A stretch of 64,000 bases of DNA from Candidatus Poseidoniaceae archaeon (GTDB lineage: Archaea; Thermoplasmatota; Poseidoniia; Poseidoniales; Poseidoniaceae): the NCBI GenBank assembly GCA_028356125.1, contig JAOMTZ010000004.1:35771-99770 (forward strand), given 5' to 3'. Shown here piece by piece: positions 34,414-43,215 of the stretch. The stretch's first letter is position 1; every line of letters begins with the position of its first letter. A model generated the notes under the pieces. The model saw nothing but the letters and a program-made list of their open reading frames with translations. It had not been told where the DNA came from and ran no database searches. A program made the position numbers and the translations under genes.

Positions 34414-35615
34414 TCATGCTTCCTCCGATTGTACTTAACCGAATGAAGAGGTAGTGGTTCTTTCAATTTCCCGTGGTGTCCCTTTCTTGGTCCACCTACT
34501 CTCTTGGAGCGTCCACAACTGAAGCAGTCATTTCTCTTGGCGAAATTAGACTTCCCACATTGCGGGCAATCCCAGTCTCCTGGGCGAGAGGTTTGCTCTC
34601 CTCTCCTGTCGCCAGGTCTTCTGTCATTACCTTCCCAGTTTTTTGCAGGTGCTCTTTCTCTACTAGTTTTAGGTGCACCACAGCGGTTACATTCTGTTCT
34701 GAATGAGAAGTTGGAGTTCTTACATTCTCTGCATTCCCAATCGTTGTCTGAATGGTTTCCACGGTCGTTTCCACCGCGTTGATTATCTCTTCCACGATGG
34801 TCGTTTCCACCACGACGGTCGTTTCCACCGCGTCTGTCGTCTCGTCCTCTGCGGTCATCCCTACCCCTTCTGTCGTTACCACCGCGTCTATCATCGCGTT
34901 GGTTTGAACCGCCTTGACCCTTAGGTTCTCCACAGCGGTTACATTCAGTTCTGAATGCAAAGTTAGAGTTGTTACATTTAGGACAATCCCAATCGTTGTT
35001 GGAATGATTATCGCGATTATCTCTTCGACCATCGTTTCCTCTTCGATCATCTCTTCCACGACGATCATCTCTTCCACGACCATCATCTCTTCCACGACGG
35101 TCATCTCTTCCGCCTCTATCGTTACGCTGGAAGTTGGATGAACCGGAACCTTTGGACTCTCCACATCGATTACATTCGGTTCTGAATGCGAAGTTAGAAT
35201 TGTTACATTTAGGACAATCCCAGTCACGATTATTGGAATTATCTCTGCGGTTATCGCCGCCTCTGTTATCCCTTCCGCGCCTATCGTCTCCGCCTCTTCT
35301 ATCGTCGCGACCTCTTCTATCGTTTCCGCCGCGTCTGTCGCTGCCTCTTCGGTCCTCATCAAAGCCGCGAGATTCACGCTGCTTCTTAGCTCGAATAGTA
35401 ATCTCAATGCCAATCATGTCGTTAGCGTTAGACTTCCTGTCGAGGTGTGCTACATGGACCATTGAATCGTTAAGATTACCAATTACTCCATCCACTTTCC
35501 CGATATAAGTTTCACTAGAATCGACCATTACGGAGCCTAGAGCAGGGCAAGCCCCAGAGTATGTAATCAGCAGTCCGCCTTCGTGGCTGACTCGCTCAAC
35601 GCGTCCTTTGAACAT
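34410..35615 (-). CDS. Gar1-like protein fused to Arg/Gly/Asp repeats and four RanBP2-type zinc fingers
   Basis: Residues 1-60 match the archaeal Gar1 core of H/ACA ribonucleoproteins: a beta barrel with GACPALGSVMVD, YIGKVDGVIG and MVHVAHL. Residues 84-130, 163-205, 238-288 and 329-345 are DRRG/RGG-type repeats. Between and after them lie four zinc fingers of the RanBP2 type (W-x-C-x2-C-x3-N-x6-C-x2-C): W132-C151, W209-C228, W293-C312 and W348-C367. The C-terminus is basic (KLKEPLPLHSVKYNRRKHE). Gar1 helps guide-RNA pseudouridylation; RGG and RanBP2 fingers bind single-stranded RNA. Ordinary archaeal Gar1 is about 75-100 residues and has neither. Confidence 0.75.
   Translation of the reverse strand: MFKGRVERVSHEGGLLITYSGACPALGSVMVDSSETYIGKVDGVIGNLNDSMVHVAHLDRKSNANDMIGIEITIRAKKQRESRGFDEDRRGSDRRGGNDRRGRDDRRGGDDRRGRDNRGGDNRRDNSNNRDWDCPKCNNSNFAFRTECNRCGESKGSGSSNFQRNDRGGRDDRRGRDDGRGRDDRRGRDDRRGNDGRRDNRDNHSNNDWDCPKCNNSNFAFRTECNRCGEPKGQGGSNQRDDRRGGNDRRGRDDRRGRDDRRGGNDRRGGNDHRGRDNQRGGNDRGNHSDNDWECRECKNSNFSFRTECNRCGAPKTSRERAPAKNWEGNDRRPGDRRGEQTSRPGDWDCPQCGKSNFAKRNDCFSCGRSKRVGGPRKGHHGKLKEPLPLHSVKYNRRKHE
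34640..35370 (-). repeat. Degenerate DRRG / zinc-finger coding repeats
   Basis: The DNA contains many copies of a 15-base unit coding Asp-Arg-Arg-Gly-x, broken by nearly identical 75-base zinc-finger units (first two fingers differ by one or two residues). All of it lies in the Gar1-like gene. High identity of the units points to recent internal duplication. Confidence 0.75.
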
Positions 35616-35651
35616 AACCCTCCCTCGGAGTTCTACTTTTCAGTGTGACGG

Positions 35652-37595
35652 TTAGTCTCGGCGAAGTAATACAGCCGCTCCAAGCATAGAAATCACTGTC
35701 GCAAAGATACCAATTGAAGGTAATCCGCTCTCTTCTTCATCGTCTGTAGTAATCGTTTGGTCGTTGTTTCCTTCACTGAAAGTACCTGGGACATTAATGT
35801 CTGCAGTGGCAATTGCTCCTACTGAATCCGTAGCGCTGATTATAACATTGTACTCAGTTAAACCATCTGCTACACATTGAGCAATGGATAGAGTGACATC
35901 CCAGTTGTCACCATTGGTTGTGAAACTGGTTTGAGTCTCATCACACATTACTGCAGAAAGTTGTACAGAGCCTCCGTCAGGGTCTATCGCCGTACCGGAT
36001 AAGCTGAATGAGTATTGGTCAGGTGACCATGTAGCGTATGTGCCCTCTATTTCGTCCATATTGACCATGAGGACAGGTGGTGTGTTTTTCTTCTCACAAC
36101 AATTGTATATATCCAATTCAGCATGCCAATCAAGCATACCTGGGGATGTGGCAATGATGTGTATGTTGAAATCACCCGGTGAAATACCAGATAAACTTAC
36201 AGAACCACTAGTAGATGTAGATCCTAGGTTCACCAAAGTCGCAACACCACTCGATCCTCCTTGAATTGCATTAATCGATAATGCCATATTTTCAACCATT
36301 AATGCGTTAGTTGCTTTAATTTCGACTGAATCAGTGTATGGGCCATTAGAGACTGTGTCGAAGACTGCAGGTTGGCCGAACCTCCATGTGTGGCTAACAT
36401 TACTCATAGCCCCGTATGGGTCTACTAAGTGGCATGTGGCATCGGAAGTTTCTGTATTTCCAGTCGTAACTAACAATTCGCCATCTGAGTTCATTCTGCT
36501 TGACCAACCGCCATTAGCGAATTCACAATCCAGTCCCCAGGCATCATTGTCGAGAGCCCAATCTGCCATTGTTTCGTCGGTTATTGCGACTACCTCGTTT
36601 CCAATTCCTTCTCCTCTAAGAATAGGAATAATTGTGCCGTCTACAGGTTCGTTAGATGTCCAAACTGGGACGTCATTTGTTTCAGGAGGGGATGTTGTCA
36701 TGTCGAAGAATACATTTCGAATCATTGGCCAATCGGCCTTATCATAGCCGATTGTCATTTTTACTCTAACGCTGCCATCGGGTAGGAATATTTCTTCAAT
36801 CGAGCCAGCATTAAGGTTCTCTACAACATTGCTAGTTCCATCAGATAGAGTTGTTTGATCCTGAATTGTCCAGTTAGCCATACGCATCCCATCCACGAAT
36901 GGGAATGTGAATACCATTGTTGCGCTTGTGACATTTGTAGCATTCATTGCTACCGTGAAGTCACTTTCGCCAGAGTTAGCTAATTTATTGAATCGTGTAT
37001 TATGTGTCTCATCCGACTTGGTGAACATCGATATTTCTAGGTTGTTTGTTGCTGCGGTTGGGACTTCGCGGCAATCTGCACTAGCCAAACTGTATCTGCC
37101 AGCACACGACCTTTCTTCTGGATGGCCATCCGGAATCAGATTGACTTCCTCAAGACCAATTCCATCTTCTACGAATTCGACATCGTTCCAATCAACACCG
37201 CCACGGTGAGGCATACCTTCTCTAATTCCGATACGAGTATACATGTCTGCAATACATTTTGCACCAATCTCTCTGACTGCATCTCTTTCGTCAGTTGAAA
37301 TCCAGTCGTTGTCCCCTCCAGGGAATCCTTCGAATAAGGAATCTAGGTTGTCACGAACTACTGCTGCACGGCTCTCATTAACCCAAGAGTTAGCGAACAG
37401 GTCAGAAGTAGCCCAATCATCTAGGATTTGGAATTCAAATACAGCATTATTGTATTCGAACAGGTCTTCAAATGTGTAACCTGAGCAGTCTATGTCATCC
37501 ATTTGACGTCCGGAATCTTCAGCCATTGTAGTGGTTGTCATTGACATTGTTGCCATCAAGGCGGCCAGTAAGAAAGCAGAAATTCTTCCCTTCAT
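35652..37595 (-). CDS. Secreted surface protein with C-terminal sorting-type anchor
   Basis: The start at 37595 (MKGRISAFLLAALMATMSM) gives a signal peptide and 647 residues; 13 more codons are open upstream but cover the promoter. The mature part has Cys-paired segments near the N-terminus, a long beta-rich middle and a PKD- or cadherin-like domain (about 530-610). The end reads ESGLPSIGIFATVISMLGAAVLLRRD: a short Pro motif, a span and Arg-Arg, the pattern of archaeosortase (PGF-CTERM-like) substrates. No catalytic motif is seen. It follows an ABC exporter pair on the same strand after 45 bases. Confidence 0.75.
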   Translation of the reverse strand: MKGRISAFLLAALMATMSMTTTTMAEDSGRQMDDIDCSGYTFEDLFEYNNAVFEFQILDDWATSDLFANSWVNESRAAVVRDNLDSLFEGFPGGDNDWISTDERDAVREIGAKCIADMYTRIGIREGMPHRGGVDWNDVEFVEDGIGLEEVNLIPDGHPEERSCAGRYSLASADCREVPTAATNNLEISMFTKSDETHNTRFNKLANSGESDFTVAMNATNVTSATMVFTFPFVDGMRMANWTIQDQTTLSDGTSNVVENLNAGSIEEIFLPDGSVRVKMTIGYDKADWPMIRNVFFDMTTSPPETNDVPVWTSNEPVDGTIIPILRGEGIGNEVVAITDETMADWALDNDAWGLDCEFANGGWSSRMNSDGELLVTTGNTETSDATCHLVDPYGAMSNVSHTWRFGQPAVFDTVSNGPYTDSVEIKATNALMVENMALSINAIQGGSSGVATLVNLGSTSTSGSVSLSGISPGDFNIHIIATSPGMLDWHAELDIYNCCEKKNTPPVLMVNMDEIEGTYATWSPDQYSFSLSGTAIDPDGGSVQLSAVMCDETQTSFTTNGDNWDVTLSIAQCVADGLTEYNVIISATDSVGAIATADINVPGTFSEGNNDQTITTDDEEESGLPSIGIFATVISMLGAAVLLRRD

Positions 37596-37601
37596 GTATT
37601 T

Positions 37602-37610
37602 CCCTAAGGG
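37602..37610. promoter_or_regulatory. CCCTAAGGG palindrome directly before a surface-protein start
   Basis: The palindrome lies 6 bases upstream of the start codon at 37595 and within the 45-base gap to the ABC permease gene. The same 9-mer is at 20813-20821. A protein bound here would block transcription start or translation initiation. Confidence 0.3.
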
Positions 37611-37640
37611 CGGAATACACTTAGTGTGTTCCACTACATG

Positions 37641-38459
37641 TCAAGGAATCATTCGTTCTATTCTACGTATAAACAGTTGTAGCGGGATAATGCTCCAAAG
37701 TATTGCAGCAAGGCTTGCAATCATAGGTGATACCCCTCGGTCAATATCATCAAGTGGTAATTCTAGCAAGTGGTGATAAACTCCGTTTGGAGAGAATAAA
37801 TCCATTATTGCTTCAATTTCAATATATTCTGCAGAATTGAGATTTTCAACGCCGACGCCAAATAAGCCTGCAGTTACAGTAGTCAGAACAAGCCACAGCA
37901 AAGTGAATATCATCCATACCCCCAATCCTACAGCTATTGAAGAACCTAGATCTTTGGCCCATGAAGATGCAAGTAATTGAATCAAAGTATACCACAGTAA
38001 TAGTAAACCTGTAGCCAAGGTATGAATGAATAGTTCTTCTATGCTGGGAAGATCATCTAACCTATACCAGATAATCCCCAAACTGATGATATTCAATAAC
38101 AGAACAGGAGCAAAAATCGCTCCCCAGTGCCCAATCAGTAAAGCTCTAGCATATACTGAGCGACTAATTGGTTGTGATAATTTAATTTCTAAAACACCTG
38201 ACAAACGGTCCCTACTAACTCCATCGAATGAGATTAGTACCGCTCCCATAGTAGCAGAAAAAACGATGAATGCAGTGGAAGCAAACATTACATCGTAAGC
38301 AGAGTCAATCACTAAATCTGCAGGCAGATTTGCTTTTGGATCAGATAGCCCCCAACTTGAGAATAAGATGAACATTGCAAGAAGTGGCCATATTACTAAC
38401 ATACGTCCTGCAGACATGCGTTCCTTCATGATGTGCCAACCTAGAGAGTAAGCACTCAT
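37641..38459 (-). CDS. ABC-2 type transporter permease
   Basis: The 272-residue protein has six hydrophobic spans in the ABC-2 pattern, with the loop DGVSRDRLSGVLEIKLSQPISRSVYARALLIGHW (shortened motif: EIKLSQPISR) between spans 2 and 3. This element couples to the ATPase in NatB/NosY-like permeases. The start overlaps the ATPase stop by 4 bases. With the ATPase at 38456 it forms a complete exporter or membrane-remodelling pair. The cargo is unknown. Confidence 0.85.
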   Translation of the reverse strand: MSAYSLGWHIMKERMSAGRMLVIWPLLAMFILFSSWGLSDPKANLPADLVIDSAYDVMFASTAFIVFSATMGAVLISFDGVSRDRLSGVLEIKLSQPISRSVYARALLIGHWGAIFAPVLLLNIISLGIIWYRLDDLPSIEELFIHTLATGLLLLWYTLIQLLASSWAKDLGSSIAVGLGVWMIFTLLWLVLTTVTAGLFGVGVENLNSAEYIEIEAIMDLFSPNGVYHHLLELPLDDIDRGVSPMIASLAAILWSIIPLQLFIRRIERMIP

Positions 38460-39262
38460 TCTTCTTCAACTCCTATTTGTTTGAAAGGAAGAAGGTCATC
38501 ATTAGAAAGATCAAGAGAGATGTCTTCGGGGGAGATTCCAGTAACGGAACAAATCATTTCTACTATCCCTGAGTCTGCATCAAGTTCGAGTTTCTTGCGG
38601 ACATTTGGTAATGTGCCTTCAATCAGTAACTGTCCGTGATGTAGAAGGGCAATCCTGTCAACTAGAGTCTCTAAATCGGTCACTTGGTGTGAAGAGATCA
38701 CTATTGCTACTCCTTTAGATGCTAAATCTTTCAATAGGTTACAGAACGCTCTCTGAGCTAGGGGGTCTAGTCCGTTCAGAGGCTCATCCATAACCAGTAT
38801 TTTCGGGTCACCAAGTAATGCACAGGCTAAAGAAAGTCGTTGACGCATTCCTTGAGACAAATCGTCCAGATAATTTTCAGATTTCGATGAAAGTCCAACC
38901 TTTCGAATAATGTCATCAATGTCGACATATTTGTCCCTCATCATAGCAATTGTCCGCAATGAGTTTCGAACACTGACCCTACCTTCCCAACGTACCTGTT
39001 CTGGCATGTAACCAATTCCAAAACGACGTGAAGAACTCGATTTATTGAAGCCGTCACTATCATACAATCCACAAATAGCTCTCATGAGAGTGCTTTTACC
39101 TGCACCATTTGGACCAATAAGTCCTAGAATAACACCCGGTTTAATCTCTAAGTTAACCGAATGTATTCCGGGGCCATCTCTTTTAGCCCATGGTTTCCAA
39201 GTTGAGAAGTCCCTCATCTTGTGCCGCCAAGACACATTGGTTAGAGTCAGGGCCGGCTCCAT
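38456..39262 (-). CDS. ABC transporter ATP-binding protein
   Basis: The start at 39262 (MEPALTLTNVSW) gives 268 residues. The Walker A is GPNGAGKST, the Q loop is in GYMPEQVRW, the signature is LSQGMRQRLSLA, Walker B is ILVMDEPLNGLDP and the switch His is in ISSHQVTDLE. The C-terminus of about 60 residues is typical of ABC-2 ATPases (CcmA/NatA group). It energises the permease encoded next. A divergent membrane-protein gene starts about 32 bases away. Confidence 0.92.
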   Translation of the reverse strand: MEPALTLTNVSWRHKMRDFSTWKPWAKRDGPGIHSVNLEIKPGVILGLIGPNGAGKSTLMRAICGLYDSDGFNKSSSSRRFGIGYMPEQVRWEGRVSVRNSLRTIAMMRDKYVDIDDIIRKVGLSSKSENYLDDLSQGMRQRLSLACALLGDPKILVMDEPLNGLDPLAQRAFCNLLKDLASKGVAIVISSHQVTDLETLVDRIALLHHGQLLIEGTLPNVRKKLELDADSGIVEMICSVTGISPEDISLDLSNDDLLPFKQIGVEEE

Positions 39263-39294
39263 TGAACCCGAAGCCAGCATACACCCATTACAAT

Positions 39295-40152
39295 GTGCCG
39301 CTTGAGTATTTGATTGTGGGTTTCACTTATTGTTTCGAAGTGATAGGACATACTGTGTTCGGAGGTATTCTAGCATCTGTTGCCCTCGTGGCAGCCTTGT
39401 TCGGAATATTGAAATGGCGTTCAGAAGATTTTGATAAAAATCTAATGATTTCACTTTCGGTTTGCATAGCATTGTTGTGGCTAATTCCTTGGGGTGTTTT
39501 TGTCATAATACCCGTTGCCTTAGCGGTTTCATTTGCTAGCCCTGCTGGCCGAGAAGACTGGAAATTATTCAAAAAAAGGCGTATTGCTGCAAGTTTGGCC
39601 CTAGTTATAATTCTGAACTCATTTGCTTTCTACCCAGTGTCAACACCTGTCGGAGCAGAGGAATGGGGAGAACCTATTTCGACAGAAAATCCGTATGCCT
39701 CATCTTGGCCAGCTAGTGAGCAGCATACCTGGTTATATGATGGTGCAATTATTGGTGTGGTCAATGTACGCACGCCTCACACTTTCAGCCCATGGTCGCA
39801 GGAATCCTCAACAATTGCATTAGGTGTAATGCTTGGAATGCACGAAGAACGTATGCGTCAATCGATTGAAGAAATGAACTCTTTACTTGGTTTCAGTATA
39901 GATGCTGAAGCATTCTTGCTGGAAGAAGTCGAGACAGAAGGATCTCATCAATATGGAGGCGAATACCAATTCATTGCACGCTTCAATGTGAAACGAGACG
40001 ACTTTGATACTACTTTGGCTGATGTATTGATTGTTGGTTTCCCAAACATTGGTGGGGAAGTCGAATTACTAACCATCACTAGGCCGATTATTTCTTCACA
40101 AGAAGATATTTTCGAAGAAAAGATTGTCGTTCAGTACGCGGATTCTCGATGA
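39295..40152 (+). CDS. Membrane protein with extracytoplasmic domain
   Basis: A GTG at 39295 (GTG CCG CTT GAG) gives 285 residues and leaves 32 bases to the divergent ATPase start; the longer ATG at 39190 would overlap that gene. Four hydrophobic segments (about 5-40, 55-90 and 103-122) are followed by a soluble domain of about 160 residues starting at STPVGAEEWG. That domain contains WPASEQHTWLYDGAI and GMHEERMRQSIEEMN and ends with a beta-rich part. No family is recognised. It may sense or bind something outside the membrane. Confidence 0.6.
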   Translation: MPLEYLIVGFTYCFEVIGHTVFGGILASVALVAALFGILKWRSEDFDKNLMISLSVCIALLWLIPWGVFVIIPVALAVSFASPAGREDWKLFKKRRIAASLALVIILNSFAFYPVSTPVGAEEWGEPISTENPYASSWPASEQHTWLYDGAIIGVVNVRTPHTFSPWSQESSTIALGVMLGMHEERMRQSIEEMNSLLGFSIDAEAFLLEEVETEGSHQYGGEYQFIARFNVKRDDFDTTLADVLIVGFPNIGGEVELLTITRPIISSQEDIFEEKIVVQYADSR

Positions 40153-40175
40153 AAAGAACCTGCGAATAGACAATT

Positions 40176-40191
40176 TTTAGGGGAACCTAAA
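40176..40191. promoter_or_regulatory. Palindrome TTTAGG-N4-CCTAAA before the PhnD gene
   Basis: Exact inverted 6-mers (40176-40181 and 40186-40191) are separated by GGAA. The right half, as ACCTAAACC (40185-40193), recurs as ACCTAAACC at 40219-40227. A TATA-like TTATGTATA (40194-40202) lies between them, so a bound protein would flank or cover the core promoter. Similar TTAGGnnnnCCTAA palindromes are known for DtxR-type metalloregulators. Confidence 0.5.
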
Positions 40192-40193
40192 CC

Positions 40194-40202
40194 TTATGTA
40201 TA
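40194..40202 (+). promoter_or_regulatory. TATA-box candidate of the phn operon
   Basis: TTATGTATA lies 38 bases before the start codon, so a start site about 25 bases downstream would give a leader of roughly 15 bases. It sits between the two operator half-site copies. Confidence 0.4.
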
Positions 40203-40239
40203 GCCGGCTTTTCGGGCGACCTAAACCGGACTGAATTAC

Positions 40240-42444
40240 ATGACTTTGAGATTGAAATCTATGCTAATGATGATGTTGATTTGCAGCGCTGCTCTTGCAG
40301 GCTGTTTAGGAAGCGAAGATGAGGGTGAAAAATCAACTTCAGGGGTATGCTCCGGAGATGAACTCATAGTAGCTTATGAAATTAAAGAAGATATGCCAGC
40401 AGATGATATTCAAAACCCGCAGCAAATCGCAAACTACCTATGTGAAGAACTAGGTATGAATGTTAAAATCTACGAAGTCGGTAGTTCTGGGCTAGCAATG
40501 GAAGCATTGAGGTTTGGTAATGCAGATATTGCCCTGAATATCGATGGTGGTCCTGCTTGGGTTGGATGGAATGCTTACGGTCTGGATGTAATGGCGGCTG
40601 ACACAAAGAGCGATGGTAGAGCATACTATGAAGCTCATGCATGGGTGAAGGCCGGTTCAGAGGTTGCAATTGCTCACCTTGATGGCGACGACTCAACAGA
40701 TCCTTTCTCCCTTCTAGCCGGAAAAACTTCGTGCCATACAGGATGGTTGAAGTCTGCAGGTATGCTAATGCCAATGGGTTACTTAATCGGTAATGGATAT
40801 GTTACTGTTGAAGGAGATATGTCTGACACAGAGACTCTTAGAGTTACTATCAACGACTATTTCGACGGAAGTACAGGTGCTGGAAATGCAGCATCAATAC
40901 CTGAAAGTGGTGCTCTATACTCTGGTTACAATGGTGCATTGGAATGCCTAAGCTCAGGATACGGGGACGTCGCCTTTGTCAAGGATTCAACACCGAACTC
41001 CTATTGTGCAAATGAAGATGCAGCACTGAACGAAGCATGGTGTCTTGACATCACAGAGTATGTTGCTCTACCAAAGTTCGGGTCATCTCCAAGCCACTCT
41101 GTAATGTTTAACGACGCAGTTCTTGATGACGATAAGGAAGAAATGATTAGAGATGCATTAGTTGATATGAAAAAGGACGTTGGAGGTCTAGAAATTTTGA
41201 ACAATGTTCTTGGTACTGATGCAATGATTTCTACAGACACAGAAACTCACCTTGGTACATATGGTGCGGCATTAATGAACATCCCTGGAATCTCCAGTAA
41301 ATACGGAAATGCATTTACAGATGGGTCTGCGACTGGTTCAATCAAGTCTACAATTAACATTGCATACTACCTAGCGGAAGATTCCACAGTAGATGCAAAT
41401 GCACAAGGAATGGCTGACAGATTGGCATCAGATCTAGGGGTAGATGTCAACTTGTATGATGTTTCATCAGAAGGAATGATTATCCAAGCTCTAAGATTTG
41501 GAAATGCAGATATCGGTTTCATGGAAGGAGGACCTGCATGGATCGGTTGGAAGCAATATGGATTATCTGTACTAGCAGTTGAAACTACAACTTCCACCGG
41601 AGATACACATTACAATGCTTCTGCATGGGTTCTGAAGGGCTCAGATATTGCTGATGCTCACCTTGATGGTGATGACTCAACAGATCCTTTCGCCATGCTA
41701 GAAGGAAAGACTTCTTGCCACACAGGTTGGTTAAAATCAGCAGGTATGCTAATGCCAATGGGTTACTTAATCAAGAATGGTTACGTAAATCCAGTGGGAG
41801 ATGCTAGTGACATTAATTCTCTAAGAACTACAATCGATACACACTTTGATGGTTCACAAGGAAATGGAAATGCAGCATCAATTCCTGATTCTGGAGCATT
41901 ATACTCTGGATATGGCGGAGCAATTGAATGTCTAAGTTCTGGCTACGGTGATGTTGCTTTCGCAAAGGGCGATGATTACAGCACTCCACAAAAGTACTGT
42001 GGCGATGAAAACTCATCCAACAATGAAGAATGGTGCTTAGAAATGGATCAATATGTGCAACTGTCATCTTTCGGACAGTCTCCTAGCCATCCAGTAATGT
42101 ACAATCCAGAACTATTGGATGTTCACACAAGAAACGCTATTCTGAATGCAATGTTGAGTTGGAGTGACGAAATGTGGATTGAAGATTACCCTATGGGTGG
42201 ACAGAATTACACAGGCTGTTACAACGTTATCACCCACCAAGTAGCAGACATCCCAATGAATCAATGTGGTGGAGAAATAATTTCCACAGTTACATCGAAA
42301 GGATTCAAGCTAGTTGCAGGAAACAGCCAGAATCATCTTGCTAGTTATTCAGATCTACTAGGTTCAATACCAGGACTATCTGAATACTATCATTCTTCAG
42401 ACAAGTATGGAATTACAGATGCTGAAGATTCCGAGCAGAGTTGA
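40240..42444 (+). CDS. phnD: Phosphonate/phosphite-type ABC binding lipoprotein with two tandem PhnD domains
   Basis: The 734-residue protein has a lipobox (ALAGCLG) and then two PhnD-like binding domains in tandem, about residues 35-365 and 368-700. The motif DGDDSTDPF...GKTSCHTGWLKSAGMLMPMGYL occurs in both (cut here to DDSTDPF and GWLKSAGM), 328 codons apart, and so do EALRFGNADI and GGPAWIGW. A PhnD is normally about 300-350 residues with one domain. The downstream PhnC and PhnE support the assignment. The ligand could be phosphonate, phosphite or another phosphorus compound. Two domains may raise local ligand capture at the membrane. Confidence 0.88.
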   Translation: MTLRLKSMLMMMLICSAALAGCLGSEDEGEKSTSGVCSGDELIVAYEIKEDMPADDIQNPQQIANYLCEELGMNVKIYEVGSSGLAMEALRFGNADIALNIDGGPAWVGWNAYGLDVMAADTKSDGRAYYEAHAWVKAGSEVAIAHLDGDDSTDPFSLLAGKTSCHTGWLKSAGMLMPMGYLIGNGYVTVEGDMSDTETLRVTINDYFDGSTGAGNAASIPESGALYSGYNGALECLSSGYGDVAFVKDSTPNSYCANEDAALNEAWCLDITEYVALPKFGSSPSHSVMFNDAVLDDDKEEMIRDALVDMKKDVGGLEILNNVLGTDAMISTDTETHLGTYGAALMNIPGISSKYGNAFTDGSATGSIKSTINIAYYLAEDSTVDANAQGMADRLASDLGVDVNLYDVSSEGMIIQALRFGNADIGFMEGGPAWIGWKQYGLSVLAVETTTSTGDTHYNASAWVLKGSDIADAHLDGDDSTDPFAMLEGKTSCHTGWLKSAGMLMPMGYLIKNGYVNPVGDASDINSLRTTIDTHFDGSQGNGNAASIPDSGALYSGYGGAIECLSSGYGDVAFAKGDDYSTPQKYCGDENSSNNEEWCLEMDQYVQLSSFGQSPSHPVMYNPELLDVHTRNAILNAMLSWSDEMWIEDYPMGGQNYTGCYNVITHQVADIPMNQCGGEIISTVTSKGFKLVAGNSQNHLASYSDLLGSIPGLSEYYHSSDKYGITDAEDSEQS

Positions 42445-42494
42445 ACTGTCTCCTCTAAATAGAATAATTCTGCGGAGGCACTGGGGATGATTGC

Positions 42495-43211
42495 TTGGTA
42501 GGTGAGGGGGAGTCTTCCGGAAGTGTAGAGGCTACACAAGCAGATGACTCGCAAGCACTTGTTTTACAAGATTTGTCAGTGGGGTATAACCAGCCTTTGA
42601 TTTCCAATATCAACAAGAAGATAATGCCTGGAGAATCAATAGCTATTTTGGGTCCATCTGGTATTGGGAAGACAACACTACTTCGAACGATTGCTGGTCT
42701 GATTAGGCCGCTTTCAGGTACGATATCCCATGATTATCCAGATAGAAGTGGAATTGGATATATCCCTCAGAGGTTAGGTTTAGTACGCCACTCTACGGTT
42801 AGGAGTAATATTTCGATAGGAGCAAGATCTCGTTGTTCAAAATGGTACCCTGCTCTATTTCCCCTACCGAGTGAGTTGAAAAATGATGTTGATTCTGCTA
42901 TGGAGTCTCTAAACATCATGGACTTAGCAGATGAGCCAGTCAGGATTTTATCTGGCGGTCAGCAACGTAGAGTTGCCATTGCTAGAACTCTTATTCAGAA
43001 GCCAAGAATAATTCTTGCTGATGAGTTCCTGGGCGAATTAGATAAGGATAATGTAAAATCTATAATTGAGGCTACTAGGAAGGTAGTTGACGACATAGGG
43101 GCTACTTTAATCATGGTTGAACACCATGAAGAAAGAGCAATCGAAATGGCTGATCGTATTTGGAGAATAAAGGGTAATCAATTAATCGAGGAAGGTGATT
43201 TGAATCAATAA
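42495..43211 (+). CDS. phnC: Phosphonate-type ABC importer ATPase (PhnC)
   Basis: The frame has no ATG near its start; TTG at 42495 gives 238 residues, with the ATPase core starting at ALVLQDLSVGY. Walker A is GPSGIGKTT, the signature LSGGQQRRVAIA, Walker B IILADEFLGELD, and the switch is VEHHEE. The segment RLGLVRHSTVRSNISIGARS followed by WYPALFPLPSE matches the PhnC-specific region. It is 50 bases after phnD and 4 before phnE. A D-loop change (GELD) and an EHH switch region are mild variants. Confidence 0.9.
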   Translation: MVGEGESSGSVEATQADDSQALVLQDLSVGYNQPLISNINKKIMPGESIAILGPSGIGKTTLLRTIAGLIRPLSGTISHDYPDRSGIGYIPQRLGLVRHSTVRSNISIGARSRCSKWYPALFPLPSELKNDVDSAMESLNIMDLADEPVRILSGGQQRRVAIARTLIQKPRIILADEFLGELDKDNVKSIIEATRKVVDDIGATLIMVEHHEERAIEMADRIWRIKGNQLIEEGDLNQ

Positions 43212-43215
43212 GAAA

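Noticed and set aside
34640..35370. Repeated units looking like a CRISPR array or satellite
   Set aside because: The repeats are in phase with codons, vary in length, lack unique spacers and are inside a gene.
34496..35413. A 305-codon minus-strand frame antisense or shifted within the Gar1-like gene
   Set aside because: It reads as monotonous Val/Glu/Thr repeats caused by the DRRG-coding repeats; the other frame has clear zinc fingers and a Gar1 core.
37641..39262. An exporter specific for the adjacent surface protein
   Set aside because: The surface protein has its own Sec-type signal and ABC-2 pairs do not usually move folded proteins; adjacency alone is too weak.
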